The notes below the pieces were generated by a model. It was given only the letters and a program-made list of their open reading frames with translations. It searched no databases and was not told where the DNA came from. 59,901 bases of DNA from Micrococcales bacterium (lineage in GTDB: Bacteria; Actinomycetota; Actinomycetes; Actinomycetales; Microbacteriaceae). Shown here piece after piece: positions 1 through 7,882 of the stretch. Within the stretch, counting starts at the first letter, position 1. Every line of letters starts with the position of its first letter. The DNA lies in the NCBI GenBank assembly GCA_947454255.1, contig CANGIU010000008.1:1-59901 (forward strand), in the 5' to 3' direction. The translations under genes were made by a program, and so were the position numbers.

Positions 1-191
1 ACTCCAGCATTCTTTGCAGCAATGGTTAGCAATGTGTTCTTAGCTACGGCGTAAGTTGCATCGGCACTGATTGAACGGCGCAGCTCTTTAAGCTGTGCCA
101 CAGTGAGTCCGCGGTACTCGGTGAGCAGAACAGCCTTAGAGTTCTGGAATAAACCAGTTAACTCTGCAACTGTGGCTTGCTTGTCCGCCAT
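1..191 (-). CDS. rplJ: 50S ribosomal protein L10, N-terminal part (cut by window edge)
   Basis: The first 63 or so codons are present, beginning [15 protein letters not shown] and including the L10-typical stretch [18 protein letters not shown]10 forms the base of the ribosomal stalk and binds 23S rRNA and L7/L12 dimers. The ATG is at 191 with a purine-rich AAGGAGCGCC just upstream. It is preceded by a structured leader with an intrinsic terminator-like hairpin, which fits autogenous control of the rplJ-rplL operon. The gene runs off the left edge. It is separated from rplA, its usual neighbour, by about 19 kb. Confidence 0.95.
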   Translation of the reverse strand, partial: MADKQATVAELTGLFQNSKAVLLTEYRGLTVAQLKELRRSISADATYAVAKNTLLTIAAKNAG

Positions 192-233
192 GGCGCTCCT
201 TATATCTGTGATGCCGGTAGCCCTAGGGTCTTA

Positions 234-267
234 AAGAAAAAAGCTCTGGCGCAAATGACCAGAGCTT
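234..267 (-). terminator. Terminator/attenuator hairpin in the rplJ leader
   Basis: On the minus strand AAGCTCTGG (267-259) pairs with CCAGAGCTT (249-241) over a 9-nt loop, followed by TTTTC. This has the form of a Rho-independent terminator and lies about 45 nt upstream of the rplJ start, so it would act as an attenuator inside the leader. Confidence 0.75.
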
Positions 268-400
268 GAAAAATATCAAATTCAGTTCACCTGCGCTGGA
301 TGCCGCTTACTTAGCGGACCTTCGTCGAAGCATGCAAAACCTCTGATAAATCTTTGGATTTGCCTGCACCGAAACCGGCGGTCTTTGGCTAACTACAGTT
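234..400 (-). promoter_or_regulatory. L10-type ribosomal leader upstream of rplJ
   Basis: The untranslated stretch upstream of rplJ contains short blocks typical of the L10 leader (for example GACCGCCGG, GAAGGTCCGC and CAGGTGAAC on the minus strand). It ends in a terminator-like hairpin before the rplJ ribosome-binding site. In known L10 leaders, excess L10 or L10-L12 complex binds a kink-turn element and reduces expression. The match is by eye; a covariance search with the Rfam L10 leader model would settle it. Confidence 0.65.
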
Positions 401-433
401 TAGCCTGAATGGTCTCAGGGCTGCAAGCCCCAG

Positions 434-1909
434 TTAGATCTGGCCTTTAGAGAGCCCAGTAATGACCTGGCTAGCCCTGACCTTCAACTCATCTAAATCA
501 CTGAGTTTCTTGAGTCCATAGACCTGTTGGCTCATTCGGTGGTTCTTTACGAACTCCTCTTTATGTCTATCTAGGAAGTCCCAGTAGAGAGTTGTAAAGG
601 GACAGGCATTATCGCCAACCCTTAGCTTCGGGTCATAAACACAGCCCTTGCAGTACTGGGTCATTCTGGAGATGTATGCGCCACCGGCTGCATAAGGCTT
701 TGTCATCATGATTCCCCCATCGGCATGAACTCCCATGCCAATGACGTTTGGAACCATTACCCAGTCAGATGCGTCGATGAAAGCCTCCCTCATCCAATCC
801 AAAAACTCTTGAGGGTTAGTGCCAGTGATCAGTGCCAGATTACTCAGAATCATCAGTCGAGGAATATGGTGAACCCAGGATCTGTCTTCAATATCTTTCA
901 CAACACTAGAAACACAGTCCATCTCGGTGGCTATTGAATTCCTAAATACCGGTAGCAAAGGCAACTGTGCGTTCAAACCATTCTTGTATTTATAGCCCTC
1001 CCCTAAGAACCAATACATTCCATTGACATACTCACGCCAACCAATAACCTGTCTGACAATTGCTTCAACTGATTGAATTTTTGCTTTGCCTTGCTTGTAA
1101 CTGTTAATAACAGCTGATACTGCTTCAGCAGGATCTAGTAGCCCATTGTTGAGATAAGGACTCAGTAGTGAATGGTGCAGCGCCCAGTTGTCTTTGACAA
1201 CAGCATCCTCATAAGGACCAAAACCATCTAGGTGATGTTTGATGAAGTACTCAAGTTGAGCTAAAGCACCTTTACGAGTTGTTGCCCAAGTTCTAGTTGG
1301 TTCATAGTCAAGGTCTTTAGCGACCGCAAGATCAATCTCATCTCTATCGTGATAGAGATACTCAGGCCACTCATAATTCTTAGGTGGTGGTAATCGGTTA
1401 TCGGCATCAAAGTTCCAAGCACCACCCTCAGGCTTACCGTCCAAAACAAGAATGTTTAGTCGCACTCTTTGAGCTCGGTAGAAGTTCTCCATGACATAGG
1501 TCTTCTGAGACTTAGCCCAAGCAAAGAAGTCTTCACGTTTGGTTAGAAATAGATCGTTAGTTACGAACTTAACACCGTATTCAGTTAGCTGAGCAAAAGA
1601 TCTAAATGAAGATGGCTCAGCGCAGTAAACAGGAAGATCACCATAAATACTCTTTGCCGTATCAAGACCATGAATGGTTGTTTCCGCTTTGATGTATTCG
1701 ACTTTGATGCCAGACGCTTTTAGTTCTTCAGCGAAGTGTCTTGCTGAAGAGATTAGGAAGAACAATCTTTCCTTGTGCCAATCTCTACCTGAAGTCATTC
1801 GAGCACTCTCGACCAGAACAACAACATCGGTCTTAGGGTCTAGGTCCTTTAGAACACCTTTGTTTCTATTCAAATGATCAAAGGGAATGTAGAGAATTCG
1901 AGAGGTCAT
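434..1909 (-). CDS. FeS-cluster bacterial cryptochrome/photolyase-related protein (DPRP family)
   Basis: About 491 residues. The N terminus ([12 protein letters not shown]) and the C-terminal block YCKGCVYDP...[12 protein letters not shown] match the photolyase-related family typified by PhrB/CryB, which carries FAD and a 4Fe-4S cluster and repairs (6-4) photoproducts or acts as a light sensor. Cluster-ligand cysteines are visible in the CKGC and ACPF segments. The open frame extends upstream to 1963, but the ATG at 1909 is preferred. It overlaps the stop of a DUF2256 gene as ATGA, is preceded by AAAAAGG, and puts the family-conserved start at residue 1-3. The extra 18 residues of the longer frame are a shadow of the DUF2256 gene. 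Whether it is a repair enzyme or a photoreceptor cannot be told from sequence. Confidence 0.9.
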   Translation of the reverse strand: MTSRILYIPFDHLNRNKGVLKDLDPKTDVVVLVESARMTSGRDWHKERLFFLISSARHFAEELKASGIKVEYIKAETTIHGLDTAKSIYGDLPVYCAEPSSFRSFAQLTEYGVKFVTNDLFLTKREDFFAWAKSQKTYVMENFYRAQRVRLNILVLDGKPEGGAWNFDADNRLPPPKNYEWPEYLYHDRDEIDLAVAKDLDYEPTRTWATTRKGALAQLEYFIKHHLDGFGPYEDAVVKDNWALHHSLLSPYLNNGLLDPAEAVSAVINSYKQGKAKIQSVEAIVRQVIGWREYVNGMYWFLGEGYKYKNGLNAQLPLLPVFRNSIATEMDCVSSVVKDIEDRSWVHHIPRLMILSNLALITGTNPQEFLDWMREAFIDASDWVMVPNVIGMGVHADGGIMMTKPYAAGGAYISRMTQYCKGCVYDPKLRVGDNACPFTTLYWDFLDRHKEEFVKNHRMSQQVYGLKKLSDLDELKVRASQVITGLSKGQI

Positions 1910-2046
1910 GCCTTTTTGCACTTCTCTGAACAGAACTTCACGTTCTCCCAATCTCTTTCCCACTTCTTACGCCACTCAAAGGGTAAGCCGCACTTTTGAC
2001 AGGTCTTAGGTGGGCGACCGTTTTTAGTCTTAGCAACGCGAGGCAT
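1906..2046 (-). CDS. DUF2256 family small zinc-finger-like protein
   Basis: A 46-residue protein, [20 protein letters not shown] at the start and [12 protein letters not shown] at the end, with [10 protein letters not shown] between. The four cysteines (CxxC at 16/19 and CxxxC at 39/43) and the tryptophan-rich basic centre are characteristic of DUF2256, whose biochemical function is not established. It overlaps the photolyase-like gene by 4 nt (ATGA), so the two are probably translationally coupled. DUF2256 genes are known to sit beside photolyase/cryptochrome genes in other bacteria, which supports a shared role. The start is only 32 nt from the divergent ATG at 2079, with no clear Shine-Dalgarno, so the message may be leaderless. 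Confidence 0.88.
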   Translation of the reverse strand: MPRVAKTKNGRPPKTCQKCGLPFEWRKKWERDWENVKFCSEKCKKA

Positions 2047-2078
2047 GTCTCAACAATAACCAGAACTAGGCTAGAGAA

Positions 2079-3071
2079 ATGCGCTATGAAGAATTAGACG
2101 AAGACGCTCAAATAGCTGAAGTCCAGAAACTAGTCCCTGGCATATTGGCTCAATATGGAATTGAAGCAAAGGCCATTGAGAATGTGAACCACAGTTTCAA
2201 TTCCTCATTCAAGATCACAGATACCAAGGGGGAAGAATATGCACTTCGTATCAACCTAGCCTCGGGGAAATCCAATAATGAGGTACTAGCTGAGATGCAG
2301 TGGCTAGAAGCCCTTGCGCTTGATGGCTCAGTCTTAGCCCCAGTCCCACTTAGAACAACTAACAATGAGCTGTTAGTAAGCACTCACTTCAAGCCTCTGG
2401 AGAAAGAGACAACTGCGGTGCTCAGCAAATGGATCCCAGGTGAAGAAGTTGGAGATAAGCCAACTAATGAACAGTTGTTTGGTCTAGGTCAAAACATGGC
2501 TAGGTTGCAGATCTTTGCAAAGACCCTAAGTTTCACAGAACCGGCATACTTGCCAACAATTAACCGCACCTTCATGAACACCAAAGACAACCTAAGCCCA
2601 GCCCAACCAAAACAGATAAACGACAAGTTGTATGGGGATATTCTCAAAGGTCTAGCGCTAAGTGAAGAAGTCTATGCACGCATTTCTGAGGGCCAAGAGC
2701 TTCTTCCAATCCATGCCGATTTGCACAATGGCAATGTAATCCAAACGGCAAACAAGTTAGCAATTATTGATTTTGATGATGCAGGAATGGGTCTTCCAAT
2801 TCAAGATCTAGTAATTAGCAACTATTACATCAGGGAAGACACCGAGAAAGAGAAGCACCTGAAAGCAGGTTACGCATCCCTTCTTGAGTTACCAAAGATT
2901 TCTGATGAAGACTACGAAACCCTTCTTATGGGAAGACTGATTGGTTTGGTGAGTGCAGTGACATACATGACCTCTGCAGAAATAATTGAGTTCATACCAA
3001 CTTTCTTGGAAAGAACTCAGACGCGTTTAGATCACTTCTTTGCAACCGGAAAGTTCTCTTTAGCCAACTAA
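2079..3071 (+). CDS. APH/homoserine-kinase-like phosphotransferase
   Basis: A 330-residue protein with the kinase signature of the aminoglycoside phosphotransferase (APH) superfamily. The catalytic loop is IHADLHNGNVI (about residues 212-222), followed by the metal-binding IIDFDDAG (about 230-237). The N-terminal half is a two-lobe kinase fold with RINLASG as the likely beta-strand lysine/arginine region. Members phosphorylate small molecules such as homoserine, choline, thiamine or fructosamines; the substrate cannot be named here. It is divergent from the DUF2256-photolyase pair and overlaps the convergent amylase stop by 4 nt. No resistance role is implied. Confidence 0.8.
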   Translation: MRYEELDEDAQIAEVQKLVPGILAQYGIEAKAIENVNHSFNSSFKITDTKGEEYALRINLASGKSNNEVLAEMQWLEALALDGSVLAPVPLRTTNNELLVSTHFKPLEKETTAVLSKWIPGEEVGDKPTNEQLFGLGQNMARLQIFAKTLSFTEPAYLPTINRTFMNTKDNLSPAQPKQINDKLYGDILKGLALSEEVYARISEGQELLPIHADLHNGNVIQTANKLAIIDFDDAGMGLPIQDLVISNYYIREDTEKEKHLKAGYASLLELPKISDEDYETLLMGRLIGLVSAVTYMTSAEIIEFIPTFLERTQTRLDHFFATGKFSLAN

Positions 3072-4426
3072 GGCTTAGTTGAATAAAGAGCGTAGCCAGA
3101 AGCCGCAATCGAAAGCCTCAAGGTACTGCCGATTGATGTTGCTTTTGTTGCACCTAGCTTGAACATCTTGCCTGAAGGTGTTGACACATTCACAGTCTGT
3201 TTCGAATCGGTGAGGTTTATAACAGTAAGAACTTTGTCTGAGCCTCTGGTTCTGATGAAAGCCATGACATTTGTGTTATCGGTGTCTAAGGTACTTATCG
3301 ATCCACCAGCACTACCTGCCCAAATAGCTGAGTTATTTAGCTTCATCGAGTTCAGTTGTGTATAGAAGGTATTCCTAGCAACACCCTTAGCTCCGTAAGA
3401 CTTCCAATTGATTGGGTCCTTCTCAAAGAACTGAAGCCTCTTATTTAGCCCCACCTCTTGACCGTTGTAAAGCAGAGGAACACCAGGGAGAGTGTAGGTA
3501 AGAACTGCCATTGCATCCTCAGCAGCACCATAGAACTCATGCGCTGTTCCATTCCAAGAATTCTCATCGTGGTTGGTAATGAAGTTCAAAGGGTAGGTTC
3601 CAGCCGGATACATATAACTCTGGTTAGCCACCAAATTCTCAATAGCACTCTGAGAACCAAACCCCGACGCTAGAGTTTTTAGCTTGCCTAGCAAGCTCCA
3701 GTTGTAGTTGGCATTGAAGGCATTCTCTAAAAGATTCATGGAACTGCCGTCTTCGGCCAACATCCACAATTTCTTAGACTTAGCCAGTTCAACAGTGGCC
3801 TGCTCCCAGAAGTCCTGTGGCACCATACCGGCAGCATCACAACGGAAGCCATCAACATCAAAGTTGGTAACCCAATACTTCATCGAAGAGATCATCGCTG
3901 AACGCATTGCTGAATTGTCATAGTTCAAATCAGCAACATCGTTCCATCCAGTTCCAGCTGGGCTAATGATCTGACCATTGACCTGTGTATACCAATCAGG
4001 GTGACTTGAAATCCATGCGTTATCCCAAGCAGTGTGGTTAGCCACCCAGTCCAAAATCACATGAAGTCCTGCAGCATGAGCTGCTTTAACTAATGCCTTT
4101 AGATCAGCAGCATTACCAAACTCAGGATTTACTTTCTTGTAATCCTTGATTGAGTAAGGAGAACCAAGAGAACCCAATCTGTTCACTTCACCAATTGGGT
4201 AAATAGGCATCAACCACAAAACCTTGACACCTAGTTTCTTCAAACGAGGCATGTCCTTAGTAACAGAAGTCAGTTTGGAGTTAGCGCTGTATTGACGCAC
4301 ATTGACTTCATAAACAGTTGCTGATTTCACCCAGCTAGGAGCAACAGCATTAGGCACCGAAGCAAATGCCACCGAAGCTGGCAATAGAAGTGAAAGTGCA
4401 ACTAGGGTTCCAAGAAGTCTTCTCAT
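3068..4426 (-). CDS. Secreted GH13 alpha-amylase
   Basis: 452 residues with a clear signal peptide (basic MRR, hydrophobic LLGTLVALSLLLPASVAFA, cleavage near residue 22). The GH13 regions appear in order: DWVANHT (region I), DGFRCDAA with the nucleophile Asp (region II), LAEDGS with the acid/base Glu (region III) and ITNHDEN with the third carboxylate (region IV). A short beta-sandwich C domain follows. It would cleave alpha-1,4-glucans outside the cell. Together with the two intracellular GH13 enzymes near 27-30.7 kb it implies use of starch or glycogen-like polysaccharide. It stands alone here without transporter genes. Confidence 0.92.
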   Translation of the reverse strand: MRRLLGTLVALSLLLPASVAFASVPNAVAPSWVKSATVYEVNVRQYSANSKLTSVTKDMPRLKKLGVKVLWLMPIYPIGEVNRLGSLGSPYSIKDYKKVNPEFGNAADLKALVKAAHAAGLHVILDWVANHTAWDNAWISSHPDWYTQVNGQIISPAGTGWNDVADLNYDNSAMRSAMISSMKYWVTNFDVDGFRCDAAGMVPQDFWEQATVELAKSKKLWMLAEDGSSMNLLENAFNANYNWSLLGKLKTLASGFGSQSAIENLVANQSYMYPAGTYPLNFITNHDENSWNGTAHEFYGAAEDAMAVLTYTLPGVPLLYNGQEVGLNKRLQFFEKDPINWKSYGAKGVARNTFYTQLNSMKLNNSAIWAGSAGGSISTLDTDNTNVMAFIRTRGSDKVLTVINLTDSKQTVNVSTPSGKMFKLGATKATSIGSTLRLSIAASGYALYSTKP

Positions 4427-4560
4427 GCTTTGAGTCTATGACCCCAGCAAAATGGGAACAGACTGGTAGCTGCTGGATTTGTAATGTAATTGAAATGCCA
4501 ATAGCCCGGCTAGTTTCTTTTACTCCCCTACAATGTTGACAAAAGGGAAAAGGAGTAATT

Positions 4561-5115
4561 ATGACTAACCAGTTACCAACTGAACCAGAAGCCAACCAAC
4601 CGGTGGTGCCATGGTTCAAGAAGAAGAAGTTTGTAATTCCACTAGGAATTCTTGTATTTATTATTGCCTTTAACGCCACCAAAGGCCCAAGTGGTCAGAC
4701 CGCAAGTAATAAGACTTCCCCTTCTGAGACCAGCATGACAACAGAAGACCCAACTTACGAACCAGACCCAGTTGTTACTGAAGATCCTGTCTACACAGAA
4801 GACCCAGAACCTGTTGGCCCGGTTGAAACCCTAAGTCAGAGCAACGCAGTCTCGACTGCGCAGGATTACCTAGATTCAAGTTCATTCTCACGCTCAGGAC
4901 TTATTGACCAGCTCAAATTCGAAGGCTTTAGCCTTGCAGATGCCACCTATGCTGTTGACAATATTTATGTGGACTGGAACGAGCAGGCTGCTCAAACTGC
5001 GCAGGATTACTTGGATTCAAGTTCATTCTCGCGCTCAGGACTATACGACCAACTGATCTTCGAAGGATTCACACCTTCGCAGGCAAACTACGGTTTGGCT
5101 GCGGTCGGCTACTAG
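4561..5115 (+). CDS. Membrane-anchored protein with two Ltp-type repeats
   Basis: 184 residues: a short cytoplasmic head, one transmembrane segment (about residues 23-39), an acidic Pro/Thr/Glu linker with repeated EDP units, and two near-identical C-terminal repeats (about 94-135 and 141-182) sharing AQDYLDSSSFSRSGL and FEGF. The repeats resemble the Ltp domain (host cell surface-exposed lipoprotein, PF07553) known from actinobacterial surface proteins and from a phage superinfection-exclusion lipoprotein. There is no lipobox, so anchoring is by the helix. A strong AAGGAG ribosome-binding site precedes the ATG, and an intrinsic terminator follows. The role is unknown; an envelope or phage-exclusion role is only a suggestion. 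Confidence 0.75.
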   Translation: MTNQLPTEPEANQPVVPWFKKKKFVIPLGILVFIIAFNATKGPSGQTASNKTSPSETSMTTEDPTYEPDPVVTEDPVYTEDPEPVGPVETLSQSNAVSTAQDYLDSSSFSRSGLIDQLKFEGFSLADATYAVDNIYVDWNEQAAQTAQDYLDSSSFSRSGLYDQLIFEGFTPSQANYGLAAVGY

Positions 5116-5123
5116 CTCTAATA

Positions 5124-5162
5124 AAAAGATGCCCCAGTCGCAATGACTGGGGCATCTTTTTT
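5124..5162. terminator. Bidirectional intrinsic terminator
   Basis: AAAAGATGCCCCAGTC (5124-5139) pairs with GACTGGGGCATCTTTT (5145-5160) around a 5-nt loop. T-runs lie on both strands, so it serves the Ltp-repeat gene and the convergent DEAD-box helicase gene. Confidence 0.92.
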
Positions 5163-5173
5163 AATATCTTGAT

Positions 5174-7381
5174 TTAGCGATCGCGAGCAGGTCGACCTGA
5201 TGACTTACCAGCAAACTTACCTGCTGGTCTTCCACCTGAGCGTGCACCGTCTCTTGAGCCACCACGTGAACCACCGCGGTCTGAACGACCACCGAAGTCA
5301 CGAGAGCCACCGCGAGATGAACCACGATCTGAACGACCTCTGCCACCATCACGAGAACCACCGCGGCTGTCGCCGAAGTCTAGGGTGCTAGCAGCAGGTG
5401 CTGGAGCAACCGGTCCTGCAATTTCAGCAAGGATTGGGCTATCTGGACGAACATCACCATAGATTGCGTCACGTTCTGCTCTGCGCAGTAGATCTTCTAC
5501 CTTGCGTCTACGAGAACGAGGAACAAGAGTAATAACAGTTCCAGTCTTACCCGCACGGCCAGTTCTACCCGAACGGTGCAAATAGGTCTTGTATTCCTCT
5601 GGTGGATCAACCTGGATAACCATTGCAATGTCGTCAACGTGAATACCACGAGCAGCAACGTCAGTCGCCACTAGTACACGGACTTCACCTGACATAAAGC
5701 GCTGAAGGTTACGGTTTCTCTGGTTCTGGTTTAGATCTCCGTGCAAACGAGCAGCTGGAACACCAGCACTGGTTAGAGACTCACTCAATCTTTCAGCAGT
5801 CATCTTGGTACGGGTAAAGATGATTGCCTTGCCGTGACCTTGAACTAGACGAAGCAAGATAGAGCTTCTGTCTTCAGTTTCAGCAAACATAACTCGGTGA
5901 ATGATGTCGCTGGTCTCTTCAGTTTCGTTAGGAACTTCATAGACATAAGGGTTAGGCAGGAACTGCTTAACTAGTGCATCGATTTCTCTGTCCAAAGTAG
6001 CTGAGAACAGCATCTTCTGTGAGTCGCCTGTTGCAGCAGTAATTCTCTTCACTGGCTCAATGAAACCTAGATCACACATGTGGTCTGCTTCATCGATAAC
6101 TAGAGTCTCAACATCACGAAGATCAACAATCTTCTGAGCCATTAGATCTTCTAGACGTCCTGGGGTTGCCACAAGAATGTCAACACCACGAGCCATAGCA
6201 ATCTCTTGTCTACGCTGAGGCATACCACCGTAAATACAGGTGGTGTAGAAACCAACTGAACGAGCTAGCTGAGAAAGAGTTCTATCAATCTGGTCAGCTA
6301 GTTCACGAGTAGGGGCAAGAATCAAAGCACGTGGACGGTTAGGTTTACGTGGCTGTGAGCCTTGAGCAACAAGCTTGGTGATAAGAGGAACAGCAAACGC
6401 AATTGTCTTACCTGAACCAGTCTTACCTCTACCTAAAATATCTCTACCTGAGATAGCAGCAGGAATAGTTGCCTGCTGGATTGGGAAAGGAGAAACAGCA
6501 CCCATCTGAACAAGTGTCTCTAGAAGGCGTGGGTGTAATCCCATCTCTTCCCACTCAGCTGAGATAACTGCTTCTGTAGCATCAACTGACTGAAGCTTCT
6601 CAAGAACAACATCTTCAAAGAAAGCCTTCTTGTTAGGTGACTTATCTCTTGCACCATCAAAACTTCTCTGACGGTTGTCATCTCTAGCAACACGATCTGA
6701 TCTACGTGGATCTCTTGAACCACGGTCATCTGACCACTCTCTGCGAGGAGCTCTGTCATCGCGTGCTGGACGCTCTGATGTCCATTCACGACGTGGGGCA
6801 CGATCATCACGTGCTGGACGTTCTGCAGTCCACTCTCTACGAGGTGCTCTGTCGTCACGAGCTGGTCTTTCAGAAGTCCATTCGCGTCTTGGTGCACGGT
6901 CATCACGTTGAGGTCTCTCAGAAGTCCACTCTCTACGAGGAGCACGATCGTCACGAGCTGGACGCTCTGATGTCCATTCACGACGAGGAGCACGATCATC
7001 TCTAGGCGCTCTGTCATCGCGACGAGGAGCACGAGATGCACCAGCAGCGTTACCACCGGTACGAGCCTGGCGACCGGCAAAAGATTCTCTTGAATCAGTT
7101 GGAGCCCAGTCGGGACGACGGTCAGTACTTCTAGCTGGACGGTCGTTACGTTGTTCACGACCAGGACGTGAGTCTCTAGCCGGTCTGTCATTTCTTACTT
7201 CACGAGCTGGACGTTCGCTACGAGGAGCATCTTCACGGTAGTCGCGCTTATCGCGACCAGGAGCTGAAGATCCTGCAGTGTGTCTAGGCTTACGAGAAGC
7301 CGGGGCAGCGCTAGCTGCACCTTTACGATGTGTTTTCTTTGCTGCGCCAGGCGCAGACGAGTTTGTGCCAAATTTTGGCAT
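5174..7381 (-). CDS. DEAD-box ATP-dependent RNA helicase with repeat-rich tails
   Basis: 735 residues. The helicase core spans about 285-650 with motifs in order: Q motif FPIQQATIP, GKTGSGKT (I), APTRELA (Ia), TPGRL (Ib), DEAD (II, 430-433), SAT (III), ARGIH (V) and HRSGRTGRAG (VI). The first 240 residues are Arg/Asp-rich and hold five full copies of a 16-residue unit DDRAPRREWTSERPAR (128-207). The C terminus is an RGG-like Arg/Gly/Ser tail. Such proteins unwind RNA in ribosome assembly or cold adaptation, and the tails probably bind RNA. The ATG at 7381 follows AAAGGA. A 250-nt leader precedes it. Confidence 0.95.
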   Translation of the reverse strand: MPKFGTNSSAPGAAKKTHRKGAASAAPASRKPRHTAGSSAPGRDKRDYREDAPRSERPAREVRNDRPARDSRPGREQRNDRPARSTDRRPDWAPTDSRESFAGRQARTGGNAAGASRAPRRDDRAPRDDRAPRREWTSERPARDDRAPRREWTSERPQRDDRAPRREWTSERPARDDRAPRREWTAERPARDDRAPRREWTSERPARDDRAPRREWSDDRGSRDPRRSDRVARDDNRQRSFDGARDKSPNKKAFFEDVVLEKLQSVDATEAVISAEWEEMGLHPRLLETLVQMGAVSPFPIQQATIPAAISGRDILGRGKTGSGKTIAFAVPLITKLVAQGSQPRKPNRPRALILAPTRELADQIDRTLSQLARSVGFYTTCIYGGMPQRRQEIAMARGVDILVATPGRLEDLMAQKIVDLRDVETLVIDEADHMCDLGFIEPVKRITAATGDSQKMLFSATLDREIDALVKQFLPNPYVYEVPNETEETSDIIHRVMFAETEDRSSILLRLVQGHGKAIIFTRTKMTAERLSESLTSAGVPAARLHGDLNQNQRNRNLQRFMSGEVRVLVATDVAARGIHVDDIAMVIQVDPPEEYKTYLHRSGRTGRAGKTGTVITLVPRSRRRKVEDLLRRAERDAIYGDVRPDSPILAEIAGPVAPAPAASTLDFGDSRGGSRDGGRGRSDRGSSRGGSRDFGGRSDRGGSRGGSRDGARSGGRPAGKFAGKSSGRPARDR
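6731..7018 (-). repeat. 48-bp coding repeat inside the helicase gene
   Basis: Five full and two partial units encode the 16-residue DDRAPRREWTSERPAR motif. The DNA copies differ at many synonymous positions (for example varied Arg, Asp and Ser codons) while the protein unit stays almost constant. This suggests the repeat is held by selection and is not a fresh slippage product. Confidence 0.9.
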
Positions 7382-7398
7382 GATTTTATTCCTTTATA

Positions 7399-7491
7399 GT
7401 GTGTGGCCCTCGTAGGAGTAGTACTCAGGCGCATGGACTAGTCGAACTGCGCTGACCCACACACGAGAGGAACATCTGCAAAGAGGCAGAT
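7399..7491 (-). promoter_or_regulatory. Structured leader of the DEAD-box helicase gene
   Basis: The 252-nt stretch between the glutaredoxin gene and the helicase start has no gene. On the minus strand a hairpin ATCTGC/CTCTTT/GCAGAT lies at 7491-7474. An 8-nt block GTGTGTGG (7464-7457) can pair with CCACACAC (7406-7399), which ends a few bases before the AAAGGA ribosome-binding site. Long structured leaders are common on cold-responsive RNA helicase genes. Function here is inferred. Confidence 0.4.
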
Positions 7492-7633
7492 TCTCACAAA
7501 TAGGAAGACTGGCACATTTATCTTGTTCAGACCAAAGGTTCGAACGATGTGCTGCAAACGACTACTATCAAGATTTCTTGACTCATTAACCCTAACGGAA
7601 AGGTAACGTTTTGCCTAGAGGCAATTTATATTG

Positions 7634-7882
7634 CTAAATCAGCCCTCTAACCACTAACTCAGCATGTAATTCAGGATCACTAGGCTCCACCAGGTATTTA
7701 CCGTCAGCGAAGAGGATTACTGGGATGTTGGTTCTACCGGAGATGCTTCTAGCTTCTTCGGTGAATTCAGCTGATTGCTCAACATCTTTCTTTTCGAAGT
7801 CAACCTTTAGTGCTTTTAGGAGTGCTTCTGACCTTCTGCAGTCTCCACACCAGTCAGCGCCATAAACAATAACTTCACTCAT
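7634..7882 (-). CDS. Glutaredoxin/mycoredoxin-like protein
   Basis: 82 residues with a thioredoxin fold: VIVYGADWCGDCRRSEALL carries the redox pair as CGDC (residues 12-15), and TNIPVILFADGKYLVEPSD carries the cis-proline loop. It resembles actinobacterial mycoredoxins, which reduce mycothiol-mixed disulfides, although those usually have CGYC or CPYC. The acidic residue at the third position of the motif would alter the redox potential. The ATG lies directly after the HAD phosphatase stop, so the two are probably co-transcribed. Confidence 0.85.
   Translation of the reverse strand: MSEVIVYGADWCGDCRRSEALLKALKVDFEKKDVEQSAEFTEEARSISGRTNIPVILFADGKYLVEPSDPELHAELVVRGLI

Noticed and set aside
725-937. 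Plus-strand open frame within the photolyase-like gene
   Set aside because: It is a shadow of a well-supported gene on the other strand, without a ribosome-binding site.
1910-1963. N-terminal extension of the photolyase-like protein
   Set aside because: The 18 residues are the DUF2256 gene read in another frame; the ATG at 1909 fits both family and overlap.
6520-7191. Long open frames antisense or out of frame within the helicase repeat region (also 6675-6911 and 6706-7005)
   Set aside because: They arise from the Arg-rich 48-bp repeat read in other frames; they have no start context and repetitive, unnatural composition.
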